The position numbers and the translations under genes are program-made. A DNA stretch of 64,000 nt from Zygnema cylindricum (taxonomy: Eukaryota; Streptophyta; Zygnematophyceae; Zygnematales; Zygnemataceae): positions 108,498-172,497 of the forward strand of contig JBBHKE010000480.1 of NCBI GenBank assembly GCA_037447655.1. Reading direction: 5' to 3'. Positions 22,096 through 32,693 of this stretch are shown piece after piece (the stretch's first letter is position 1; every line of letters starts with the position of its first letter). The notes under the pieces were generated by a model. That model ran no database searches and was not told the origin of the DNA. It saw only the letters and a program-made list of their open reading frames with translations.

Positions 22096-22110
22096 GGTTA
22101 TGGGCCCACC
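22096..22110 (+). promoter_or_regulatory. Primer-binding site for an internal (half) initiator tRNA-Met
   Basis: GGTTATGGGCCCACC abuts the LTR end and is the exact complement of GGTGGGCCCATAACC, the anticodon-arm sequence of plant initiator tRNA-Met. Drosophila copia and yeast Ty5 use this kind of internal tRNA-Met fragment as primer, rather than the usual 3' CCA end. Confidence 0.8.
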
Positions 22111-24151
22111 ATCTAGGGTGCTCATATTCAATAGAGATGGCTTCATATACGGTGAAAATATGATGACAGGAGCTTTATGTGAGAAACGATCTTGGGGAAT
22201 ATTGGGTGGACAGGTGAGGCGTCCATCTAGTCTTGGGATACCTCCTGGGTTTACAAGAGGCAGATTCCCTAGAGATGCAGACCCATCTTCAACGGAGGAG
22301 ACAAAGGAAAAAGAGGTTGTGGACAAAAGAAAGGAGAAGGAGACGACCACACCAATAGCAACTGGTTCGGCATTCATGTCACCTATTTCGAGGAACGAGA
22401 AGAATGATACTGAAACCTGGGACTTCAACAATATGGCGGCAAAGCACTTCATCCTACGCCATCTCACTCAAGTCCTCATTTGCAGGTAGAAAGGGCATCC
22501 GATCTTAGGATGGCTCTCATAGAGATGTACCGAAGTGGTACGATTCAGCAACAACAGTTGGCTGATCAGAAAGTTAAGGAGTATGTATATAAAGGGGGAA
22601 ATATGTTGGATTTTTGCAATGAGCTTGCTACACTCTTCATGGAGCTACACAGTGCGGGAAAAGATTTTAGTGAAAAAGAAAAGGTTAACTGTTTACTGAT
22701 GAAGTTACCTGATGAGTTCGTGAACATAGTTTACCGTGTGCAGGACTTGCCTGACTCAAGGTGGATATGGAATTCAGTGGTAGGGATGATTCTCGTTCGG
22801 GAGAATACAATTGAGATTCAAAGGGGAGGAAAGATTGGGCAAGCTTTGGCAGCTACGACCGATTGAAGAAACAATGATTCCAAGAAACAGGTAGGAAATT
22901 ATCGAGGGGAGGGGCAAAAAAATCAGACCGAGGAGTTCGGACCAAGGACTTCTAAGGGTTTGTGCCATTTTTGTAAAAAACATGGGCACTATATGGCTAA
23001 ATGCACTAAGTTAACCGAGCTGCGGTTAAAGGAGGGGCAGATTGGTGGACCCCCGAGAGGAAAGAAAAAGGCCTTTGTGACACAGGTACATGAGGCGGAA
23101 TCTGAGGATGAGGACGATGAACTCCTATTGGATGAGGAGTTGGAAGTGAAAAATGAGGTCGAAATTTCACGAAAGCAGAAATGTGATTTCGGTTTATTGA
23201 AAGGTGAAGCAGGCTAGATTGTAGATTCAGGTGCATCCATGCACATGTATAAAGATAAACACCTGTTCACTAAAATAAGAAAGATTCTCACCGTAGAGAT
23301 AGAGTACGAGGATGGGAGAATAGTCACTACTACTTTTGTAGGATCGGTAGATCTAAAACTGTTAGTAGAAGGAAAGACATCCATAGTTACATTCTCCGAT
23401 GTATTGTTTATTCCGGAGCTGAACAAAAACCTCATCTCTACGTCTGTATTAGATGATAAAGGTTTTGATACTAGCACTAGGAAAGGAGTCTTTACTGCTA
23501 GTTTTGAGGAGGAAGTTTATTTCACGGCTGAAAAAGGTAGCCAAGGGATGTATAGGCTGATTTTAAGCAATGAAAAGAAGAAACTTTATTATGTTGGTGT
23601 TCATGATATAATGTTGTGTTATAAGAGGCTTGGGCATGTGAATCTAGATAAGTTAAGAGAGATGAAAAAGATGGGAGTAATGGAATGGATTCAATTTGGT
23701 GAAAGTGAGAATCTAAATGATTGTAGTGGATGTGCTCTTGGTAAAGCACACAGGTTACCCTTCCCAAAAATTGCCACCTATAAGGGAGAAAAGATTGTAG
23801 ATTTAGTACACGTAGATATTTGGGGGCCGGCAAGAGTGCCATCACCCAGGGGGAAGAGATTTATGATGACTATCACCGATGATTGGTCTCGGTATTCCAG
23901 GGTGTATTTTTTGAAATATAAGTCAAAAGCTCAGGAATGTTTTAAACAATATAAAGCATGGAGTGAAAAACTTCATGAAACCTCAATCAAGAAAAGAAGA
24001 TGTGACAATGGTGGAGAGTATACCTCTAACCAATTTGAGGATTTTTTGAGAGAAGATGGAGTGCAACACCAAAAGATAGTTCCTGAAAATCTTGAGCAGA
24101 ATGGTGTAGCTGAAAGATTAAATAGAAGACTGAGTGATAGTGCTACGAGTA
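22111..24151 (+). pseudogene. Copia copy B: gag, protease, integrase (interrupted)
   Basis: Gag starts near the primer site and contains the conserved stretches MAAKHFILRHLTQ and KLPDEFVNIVYRVQDLP. A zinc knuckle CHFCKKHGHYMAKC lies at 22963-23004. The protease start VDSGASMHM (23224 on) directly follows a stop. A 330-codon frame (23239 on) covers the rest of protease, the GAG-pre-integrase motif (YKRLGHVNLDKL..C..C) and the integrase core with DIWGP, RCDNGGEY and NGVAERLN. Stops at 22487, 22864 and 23215 make it a pseudogene. At 24152 a Gypsy LTR interrupts it. Its RT/RNase H and 3' LTR are not found next to the far end of the Gypsy element. Confidence 0.85.
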
Positions 24152-25350
24152 TGTCAAGCTCATGTGCTTCACGAGCACCCCTTTTAACTTACCAAGGATT
24201 CACGGGGCTTTTTCCTCTGTACAGTCATTAAAGTACGGGGAAAGGAGCAAACTCAGCAGAACCAGATTCTTCTATTTTCCTAACTGAACGGAACGCACTT
24301 TATTTCGCGCCTAACAGAGGCCGGACGACAAAGTTACTCCGTTCCAAAGATTACCATCCTGTTACATGTGACTTGTTGCCAACTGTCCCGTTGGGGGCTA
24401 CATTTTGGAACTCCACGTAACTTTTGGGATAGTCTTGTAGATTGTGCTGGTGGCTAGCAGTAAGATGTTAGTTCAGGTCCACCAGCCGGGTAGAGCATTT
24501 ATTAATGAGAGTCAAAGTTAGGCGTTTCACATGAATTTCGAACTTTGTTGCTCAGGATTCTGTCATAGAAAACCACGTGGCTTCTAATCTAGCCGGAGAT
24601 AGTCGCCTAACTTTTTGCCCTGAGTGTAATACATTATGTTTTGTCTTATGTCCGTACGATAACAATTCCTGGCCGGTGATTGGCTCCTGGCATTGCTTTG
24701 ACTTTTGTACTATCGATAGGACAAACTTTGTTTGTATAAGGCACTTGGGGCCGAGGGAGACATGTTGCTGTTTCAGTACTGTCTCTTGAGAAAAACCCTA
24801 GAAATTCCAGCAAACTTTCTTGTGGAGAACTTTTGTTTTGCTTGTGATTGTGACCCTATTGCCATCTTGGTTTGTATCCGTCCTTTGTGGAAATCGTAGT
24901 CCGGTTGGGTGGTTGGCACCATCTTTCCTGTTTTGGGCGGTTTGCGGACTGGTGTTTGTTGGAAACCAAGAAGGGTCTTGCCAGTTCCGGGTCGCGGAAA
25001 CCGAGGAGTTAAGGAGGCCTTACCTGTTCCGGGGTTTTCAGGGGGGAGATTTCGTCTCTTTTTGGTTGTCCACGTTACGTTTTGGGGGTAGGTTGAGCTC
25101 GCTTGCTATTATTCCATATTCTAACTTTATATCTCTTTTCTTTTCTAAGGGCAAAGTGATATTGTTAATTTTGAGACTGCATTTTTATATTTTTATCCTT
25201 TCATTTTTCTGAGTGGAAGCATCTGGGTTCTCTCTTTGGTAGTTTTTTTTGGGGCTGTGGTTGGGTTTCTTTCGAGGTCTATTACCATAATCTTTTGTAC
25301 CAGAATAGCGGATTTTGAGAGGATTTTTGTTAGGCTTCCAACAGATAGTC
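24152..25350 (+). mobile_element. Gypsy terminal repeat block X, 5' copy
   Basis: Starts TGTCAAGCTCATG and matches 36221-37416 over about 1.2 kb with roughly 90-95% identity by eye. A TATA-like TTTGTATAAGGC lies near 24735. It ends at ..CAGATAGTC, after which this copy runs into leader sequence while the 3' copy runs into block Y'. Open frames inside it are not supported as genes. Confidence 0.85.
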
Positions 25351-26075
25351 ACAGTACTCAAACAACAACCTGTCTATTTAGGTTAAAGAGGATATGTGCT
25401 CAGATCGGAGTGCTTTTTTTTTAAGGGATTTAGATCTTCTTCTCCAGTTTGTTATGGGGGGAAGAGAAGTCCAGGATAAGGATCTTCCGGGTGTCAAATC
25501 GAACGAGCAGGAGAGGTAAGAAGCGGTGGCCTAGGAGGAAGAGTCACAGGTGCCCGAGGGAGCACCCCCCTTTGGCTCACCTGTTCACATAGAGCGGTTT
25601 CTTAAGGGAGAAATGCCCGGGGGGTTGCGGTCAACACTCCTCCTACGCACCCAGAGGGGAGACCCTCTCCTCCACGTCCACCTGTCTTTTCCTCGAGAAT
25701 TTCAACGTTGTCCAGTCGCCAGGCTAGGGTTCGGGTGAAGGCGCTATCCCCAAAAGCGTAGGGGTTGGCCTGAAGCGGTCCCTGGTACCTTAAAATTAAA
25801 TTCGCTCTAGATCTAAAGCAGATAGAAATGTCATGGATCTAAGATCTGGATCTGTCGTAGGATGAAAATCTGGACCCCATGATCTCCATGGGTTGAAGGT
25901 TAAGAATGAGTTGGTGCGGTGGTGGCAGTCAGATGGGCAGTGTGCAGGTGGGAAGGTAGTGGAGATACTAGGATTATCAGAGGCGGCTCCTGACCTGGGG
26001 GGCAATGGAGGATCATCAGCTTCCCACCCGCAACCCGCCCCATGTCGAACCTTGCATGACTAGTAGAGGCTCACG
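25351..26075 (+). other. Gypsy leader region
   Basis: Sequence between the terminal repeat and the first gag-type frames. It has several short Pro/Arg-rich frames broken by stops, probably a decayed 5' leader or gag N-terminus. I could not identify a primer site matching a tRNA 3' end. Confidence 0.4.
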
Positions 26076-27412
26076 GTGATCCCTCAGACACGGGACGGAG
26101 AACGGACCAGCAAGTGGGGGCTACCCGAGCCAAAAAAGGGGTACAGGTTCGATCATCGGGACCGCAAGGGCACGTTCGCTCCCCGACCTAAAGCGGAACC
26201 GTTCTTCCCTTCCGATTCCACCTCTCTTAGCTCAAAGTCTCCTTCTGCTCCGACGGTTTGACCCTCAAAGGGGTTGTGGCAACCTAGACCCACCGATCCC
26301 GAGGTAATGGGTTTGGGGATTGCGGATCTCTCAGGGGTGGTGAGCAGTACAAAAAAACTGATTAACATCTTGCGATCCCAGAGTCAGGCTACGGCGGGGG
26401 CTGGACCCGTCACTATCGACTGGGAAGCTCTTGAAGAAGAGAGGAAGAGGGCCCTCGAACAGGAATTGCTCGTTATAAGGAAAGGCGAATATCCCGGGAG
26501 GATGCGGGTGGGCAGGTAGCTCCTACAGAAACTAGTCGGTTGGGGGAGCAACCAATTGCAAGCAACCTGGAGATACCAGCTCGAGTTCTTGAACAGAGCC
26601 GGTCTCGTCTTAAGGGGGGAAACAACAGGACCTAACAAACAGGGGATGGGTGCAGATTTACCGGATTACGTTGCAGCCGCCTTCACTGAGCATCCTACTG
26701 TTGTCTCAGTGGCTGGGTCTTCAACTGCGGAGGCCGTGGTATTATTACAACCTGACCAGAGACAACACATTTCCCTTGGGCTTTCCACTCCTCCTCCATC
26801 TCCACCTCAGGCATCCTCTCCTTCGCCTTCTGTTACTCCGGCCGCTGCAGACTGTGGGTCACCGGGACCACCCGTCTTACCCTACAAGTACGACGTTCCT
26901 GCCTACTCAACTCCTCACCGACGTTCTCCTGATTCCAGCGAAGGAAATCCTCCACCAGAAATCTCCAGAAGGTGTAAACGGAGACATACACCTTTCCCTC
27001 GTAGTCCTCGGTCATCTCCATTCCCTTCTCCACCAATCCCTCAAGGACCACCGGTGACTAAACCTATTCTCCACATTCCCTCGGTGGAAACAGTTTGCCG
27101 GGAGGAACGGGCCTCTCTGTGTATAGAGGAGCAGGACTTCGGGCAGCTTTTCCCAAGGATATAAGCTCTTCGTTTCCCAAGGGCCAACTCCAGAGAGATA
27201 CAGGTCATCTCACTATCCCACCAGTAACTGTAACTTCCTCAGTGGGGAAGAGTGCCATCTCTCGTCAGACTGCTCCCTCTACCGGAGCAGGAGGCGGGCC
27301 CGAGCCAGACAACGCAGATCCAGGGGTAATTTCACCGGTTCAGTTTGTTAGCCCAACCGGACCATCCTCTTCACCAACCTTGCAGAGGAGGAAAAAGAAA
27401 TGGGGGACGTAA
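26076..27412 (+). pseudogene. Gypsy gag, N-terminal Pro/Ser-rich part
   Basis: Several frames (26076-26261, 26274-26519, 26556-27164, 27095-27412) together encode low-complexity Pro/Ser/Arg-rich protein in shifting frames. The position between leader and capsid fits a gag N-terminus. At least three frameshifts or stops separate the pieces, so no intact product is made. Confidence 0.55.
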
Positions 27413-27487
27413 GGATCTTTACAAGAGATAGCTCGGGAATCGCTTTCTCTGATTTCGAATTGCTGTGGAAGTCGTTCTGGGGGCGCT

Positions 27488-28090
27488 TTGGTAAACTACA
27501 AGGTGCGACAACCTCTTCTGATGGCTCCCAGTATCCAAATATCAGACCCTATCCTTGATGAGGCAGTCTTGCAGGCGGAAGCAGACTTCGCCGCCGCTGC
27601 AGCTGCTCCTGTCACCGCCCTCTTCACAGAGTACATGAAATTGCAGGCACAAGGACCAGCCTATGTCGCTCAACTTCAGGCCATCCACGAGGCATTGGCA
27701 GCCACTCGGATGGTTGCATACCCAACCCCTTGTACCACTCTTTTGAATGCCTGGAAACTCCTTTACACTGAGAGGAATGAATATGCTATCAAGGAATTTA
27801 CGGAATTCCATTGCCAAAAGAGTGAAACACCACAGACTCTTTTTAACAGATTGTCCAGGCTCTGTCAAAAGACCAAACTCTCAACCATTGATCTTCTGGC
27901 CATGACAACCAAGTATTTCATCGCCGTCCGAAATTCGTTCGGACCGACAGGGCACGCCGCCCTCGATAATTTGACTGCGGGACAGGCCATCCACAACGTC
28001 AATCCAACTGCCAAGGAAATCTCTCAGGCTGCAATGAAGCTTTATGATCACTTTGTCCACCGAGAGGCTCAGGAAAAAACGGTAACCTGA
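27488..28090 (+). pseudogene. Gypsy gag capsid region
   Basis: A 200-codon frame with the retrotransposon capsid pattern: helical, Ala/Leu-rich, and a central segment of the type KEFTEFHCQKSETPQTLFNR, reminiscent of the Retrotrans_gag motif. It ends at a stop at 28090 before the nucleocapsid frame. Capsid assembles the virus-like particle. Confidence 0.7.
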
Positions 28091-28126
28091 AAAACCCGAG
28101 GGAACTTTGCAGGATTTGCCGGAGAT

Positions 28127-28539
28127 ATGCCTCCCAAAAATGAAGAGTCAGCCGAGCTCTTGGCCTTGCGGAAGATCAAGGGGAATCGGGTGGTGGATAG
28201 CGGATCCGAACCTGCCATGGGGGCCGATGACCGTGTCTTCCTCTATAACTGTTTAAACTGTCAACAAACAGGTCATAGATGGAAGCGATGCCCCCGGAAG
28301 CTCAAACCGGAATTAGCTCTTAAGCCGAAGGAATGGGAGAAGGAGAGAGATGAAAGGACAAAGAGGCAGCAAGAAAGGAAGCAAGGAGGAGGGTCAGACG
28401 ATAAAACCCCAGTGAACAAAGACCTTTACCGGCCGACGCCACGATCTAAGACTGCAAAGATGTCGCAAGCCCAGTTGCGACAAATAAAACTTCCAAAATT
28501 TGATGACGCGCAAATCTCCAATAAATTGAGGGGCAAATA
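28127..28539 (+). pseudogene. Gypsy nucleocapsid with zinc knuckle
   Basis: The frame contains CLNCQQTGHRWKRC (CX2CX4HX4C), the RNA-binding knuckle of gag, followed by a Lys/Arg/Glu-rich segment. It stays open to the assembly gap at 28540. The expected protease and first methyltransferase motifs would lie just downstream but are missing here. Confidence 0.8.
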
Positions 28540-28549
28540 NNNNNNNNNN
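28540..28549. other. Assembly gap (10 N)
   Basis: Ten undetermined bases inside the Gypsy coding region. The sequences on either side are unrelated (nucleocapsid, then non-coding DNA and a Copia LTR), so the true gap may be large or the join wrong. Confidence 1.
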
Positions 28550-28739
28550 AGATATGCGTTTTCATATCAACGGCCACATGAAATACATGCTTGTAACATG
28601 CTGTACCGGGTTTACAGCTGTGTACAGTATAGGCCTAAGCCACGGTGCTAGAGACCTCTAAGGTGCTATGTTACATTACAGCGGTGCGCAGTAGGTTACA
28701 CCGCTACCGGTGTTTTGCGGCTTTAGAAGAAGGCGCTAG

Positions 28740-29490
28740 AGCCGCGATTAAAGCCGGCAGGCTAATCTTAGATTAAGTTAGCATCGGCTCATTTAACTGT
28801 AACTGTTTACGGTATACATAGATCCGGTAATGTATAAGTACGGAATTTTGTACATGCACGAAATCAATACCGCGCATTTATTTCGTAAGTGAAACAAATA
28901 CCCCGCATGTATTTATTACGGCTACGATTGAATTAGATTCTAATCGGACGGCCGAAATTAGCGCCGAGATCGCGGAAGAAGATTTCGGCGTTTTGTGGCC
29001 ATCGCCACATTGGATGACGCGTGGCGACATTACATTGTATCGTGGAATCTCCAGAGATCGTGGCACCGAATCCGGATATGACATGTGTCGACATTTGGGC
29101 CATGTCGTACAATGTTCGTACATAAAGTACACCGGCAACTATACTTTTGCGTATAGAACTGTATTCTGATTGGTTCTGTACATCAGTAGATAGAGTCTGT
29201 GAGAGAGATAGGACTTCGAAAAATTAGGAGATAGGACCCTCTCTCCCAGAGAGCTTCTATACAAAAGGTCAACTTTGACCCTCCATAACTTACTGCTCAG
29301 GGGAGCAAATTCAAAGATTCTTTTTGCTATCGACTCACGAGAGTCTTTCTTTCACAACGGTGCAGGTGGTCAGAGTTTTTGTCTGCCTGGGTGGTAGTTG
29401 TTTTTGCTGAAACACAAAGGGGTGAGGATTATCCTAGAGGCTTCTTGGAAGCTGTCCACTCTGAGGACTTATGGAGGTTTCAGAGTTTCA
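28740..29490 (+). mobile_element. Copia family D LTR, copy C (5'-truncated)
   Basis: Matches LTR B (21094-22095) from about its tRNA-like module onward, roughly 85% by eye, including CTCTCTCCCAGAGAGCTTCTATACAA-type blocks. It ends ..CAGAGTTTCA, where B has CAGAGTTGCA. No primer site follows; the next bases are a CAT repeat. It could be a 3' or solo LTR. Confidence 0.75.
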
Positions 29491-29587
29491 TCATCATCAG
29501 CATCATCATCGTCATCATCATTGTCATCATCATCATCGTCAACAACATCATCATGATCATCATCTTTATTATCATCATCATCACCTT
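29489..29587. repeat. (CAT)n microsatellite
   Basis: About 100 bases of CAT/CATCGT/CATTGT triplets starting exactly at the end of LTR copy C. Confidence 0.9.
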
Positions 29588-29847
29588 TGAAGATGCGTTC
29601 AAACGCCTACAATTTTCAGTGAGGACATGCCTCTTCTACATTAGCGTACGGTCGGGTACACAATTACAAATACAAGATGCATAGGAACGAATATAATACG
29701 AAATTTTTTGTTTGGAAGAGCTTTTTTTTGCTTTGCCCTTTTTCTAAAAGAGAAAAGTATTGTAGTCGCCTGCGTCTTTGGTGACAACGAGAATTGACCG
29801 TCGATGTTTTTTGTGTAAGATCTTGAGCCGTTGAGGGTTTTGAGTTA

Positions 29848-30626
29848 GGGTATGTCCCCATGTACTTGTAACTTAGCGAACTTACTTTGTATTTGAGCGC
29901 GGATCCGTCGGACCTGGTTTTCAAGTGTCATTATGCCTCTAAGGAGGAAATCGCAACTTATGCTTGTGACGATTGTATACTTCCACAATACCTGTGACAG
30001 TTGTCAACGTCTACAATCTGTGGTCCCACGTTACTTTATGGAACTGCTTTGTGACGTCGCATGTCTTACCGTGACGTTGTAGACGTACCGCATTCCAGCC
30101 TGGCAGTTTCACGGTTGAAGAAGATGCACTTTGCCCTTCGCGTCGCCTGTCCGCTCGAGGTGAAATGGCATCAGAATTTGAAGACCCCTGCAAATAAAAA
30201 ATCCATACTGGACTAAAACGGACAAAATCAACCAAACTGTGTACTTCTTTTCGTCTTATTGTAACGCAAACGGACAGAACATAGCGAACTATGTACTTTT
30301 CTTTCTCCTTGGAAATCGTATAAATTTTTTCGAAATCTAAGGCAAGTGCGAAAAAATGTTCCTATTTGTCAATCGAAAAAACCAAATTTTAAATCACATC
30401 GCGCATGTGTTTTAAACAAAGGTTTGAAGATGACGTTTTTTGTCGTAGAAGTGGGTGGAAAAGCACAAGACGACAAGTTTTCGAACATCCTAAGTTCAAG
30501 GATGTCGCAAATTGTTCTCTACAAATTTGCTATTCTTTCGTACGGTTGCAACTTAGGCAGTACGGCGCTAAGTTTCACGGAAAACGACAGAAAAAAACCC
30601 TTACTTATGCACATGGGGACACACCC
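29848..30626 (-). mobile_element. PIF/Harbinger-like non-autonomous element, copy 2 (inverted)
   Basis: Ends GGGTATGTCCCCATGT and ACATGGGGACACACCC with TTA duplications at 29845-29847 and 30627-30629. 779 bp, homologous in opposite orientation to 826-1594, e.g. shared CTGTCGTTTTCC..AACTTAGCGCCGTA. No transposase. Confidence 0.8.
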
Positions 30627-31089
30627 TTAGCCGCGGGATCCCTCGCTCGCCTGGCCAGGTCTGGTGTTGTACCATTCGAAGAAGAATCGACACGCGTGAA
30701 ATTTGTTCCGTATGTACGATCGCGTCGAAGACTGCAAAATGTTCTCTATTTTTTGTCGGTGGTCACATATTTATGACGAAGGTGGTTGTAAGGTATTTAT
30801 TTCATTATTTGTCAATTCCTCAGGATCGGATAGATATGAGATATGACCACGGTCAGAGGTCGCAAAAGTCAAAAAAAATCATACCCGAAACCGACCGTTT
30901 TTTTTTTTCAAAATCTGAGTAACCGACGCCCGACCGAGTTTTGTCACGCTCCAAAATTGTTAACCGTTAACCGACCGTGTCGTGATATCAATACAGCTAT
31001 AGTAACGTATAGTATCGCACTATTAATTTTGGCGCGTGCGATCTCGTCACATCACGCCACGTTGTCGTGTTCTCAATATTTGTAAACTA

Positions 31090-31740
31090 CACAGCGAATC
31101 GTAATTAGAGTAAATAACGCTAATTCGGTCGCCTTAAATTTCGACTCTATCACATTAAATAGAGTAAATGATTCGAATATTTTCATTATATAATTTAAGG
31201 TAAAGTTTAATTAGCGTAAAAAATCCTATATAAGCTCGTTTTAAATAACGTGGAGTATGGACAACGTCTGACTTTGCAAAATTGTAATTTTATAAGTAAA
31301 AAGGTACAAATAATAATTTAATAGAATCGTGCTCGCATGTGAAATTGCACTAAACAAAAAAAATAAATCGCATCGAGAAAAACCCGTTTGCATAGCTCCG
31401 TCCGTCGACAACATTCTTGCCTGTGTGAACATTTACATGAATTTACATGTGAAAATTTTGTAGTTAAACGACAAGAGTATGAGTTGAGACAAAAAGTATA
31501 TATCTATGAGACAAATAGTACTAACATCATAATGAAGTCAAAATATACGGGCTGACGGTTTTCGTATGTCTAAAAAATTTAGTGTTTATAATTACAGCAT
31601 AGAAATTTATTGCCGACATAAGCTAATATAGAGTACTTAAATAAAGTAGAATGAATTTCCTCTGTGAAAAGGTTCTACCACAATAATTAGTGTTTACAAC
31701 TCTAATTGTTTTTTCTTTGTTTTTTTGCTCGTACTTTTAC
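31090..31740 (-). mobile_element. TA-flanked MITE, about 615 bp subfamily, inverted copy
   Basis: The left edge (CACAGCGAATCGTAATTAGAG after TA) and the interior (GATAGAGTCGAAAT read in reverse, GTTGTCGACGGACG) match the complete copies at 47703-48317 and 55434-56049. The right terminus is eroded and merges into a Copia LTR fragment. Confidence 0.7.
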
Positions 31741-32128
31741 ACTACCATATCTATGTATCCCGTTAACTGTTATAGTTAAATGATTTATCCAACGGTTACA
31801 TGTATAAATAATTATCGTACTACATATTATGTAGCAGTACTTCTAGACTTAACGGCTAAGGCTACCGGCTATCAACTATCTGTCGGTCGGCAGGTACCAG
31901 GATCAAATTCTGCCGCCGGCACATACCTTTTAGTAATTAATCCCTAGACTAATATAAATTTCCCGTAAACCTGAGGATAGCCTAGGTAGCCATGGCTCTT
32001 GCTTCCTCTCAAATTTCTCAGTGACTGCGACAAGTTTGAGAGTTGGAGAGAGAAGTTAGAGGTAGATTGCCTCGGCTTCTTTGTTTCTATTCAGACCTAG
32101 AAAATACTTAAAACCATTAATTTCTACA
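31741..32128 (-). mobile_element. Copia family D LTR fragment, inverted (5' part)
   Basis: Read on the minus strand it begins at 32128 with TGTAGAAATTAATGG, the LTR start of this family, then AGTATTTTCTAGG, the SINE/tRNA-like region (B box GGATCAAATTC near 31899-31910) and the ATTTAACT..ATACATAGATAT block. It sits directly against Gypsy coding sequence at 32129, so it marks an insertion into the Gypsy element. Confidence 0.75.
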
Positions 32129-32633
32129 TCTGTCAGTCCTGAACAAGCTCTTACAGAACCACAAAACAGATCCCCAGATTTCCCTGCAACAAATCTTAAG
32201 GACAGGGCGGATGGCTACTCCCGTAACTAAGGCAGATCGTCCTCTGTTCTTCCAGTGCAACCAACTGGGAGCACCACGGAGAGCACTGCCATCATTGGTT
32301 TCCTTCCCGAATAGCCATGCGTATCGAAAGGGAGCGGCAGGAATGATATTTGACTGCAAAAGTGGAGTTTGGACAACGCCAACGGTGGAAGAACGAGAAC
32401 AAGCCATGGGATTCCAACCAGCCAGTACGGCGGCACCAGGTATATTAGACCTCCAGAGGTGCAGCCTCCTCGGACAAAGCATGGATCTAAATGCAATAAC
32501 ATGGGTGATAAAACATTCTCTGGCCTTCTCTAGCCTACAGTCTCCGCAATTGAGGCTTCGTTACCTTCAAGCTCCAAAGTTGTTAGCGGTGCAGGCCCAC
32601 TTGCAGCTTGAGGGGGGGAGGGAAGCAAGATAG
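32129..32633 (+). pseudogene. Gypsy-encoded C5-cytosine methyltransferase-like domain (C-terminal part)
   Basis: One open frame continues from the edge of the inverted LTR to a stop at 32633. It contains TLV/SLVSFPNSHAYRKG-type target-recognition sequence. A motif IX-like stretch (WTTPTVEEREQAMGFQ, compare R-x-LT-x-x-E-x-x-x-L-x-GFP) and a motif X-like stretch (LLGQSMDLNAITWVIKH, compare LGNS-x-x-V-x-V) follow. C5 DNA methyltransferases end this way. The catalytic Pro-Cys and ENV motifs should lie upstream and are absent here, because the inserted LTR and the gap replace them. Its position upstream of RT in a Ty3/Gypsy polyprotein agrees with methyltransferase-bearing Gypsy elements reported from the charophyte Klebsormidium. 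This copy cannot be active. Confidence 0.65.
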
Positions 32634-32693
32634 CAATTTTTATCATCAAAATTTTCCAGTCCCAGCATTTTACCGAAATTAAGGGATTCCTCA

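Noticed and set aside
24577-25212. Open frames rich in Trp/Phe/Cys within the Gypsy terminal repeat
   Set aside because: They recur at the matching place in the 3' copy (36647-37165) with register changes and lie in LTR sequence; no domain was recognised.
29488-29587. CRISPR-like array
   Set aside because: It is a simple CAT microsatellite without spacers, in a eukaryotic context.
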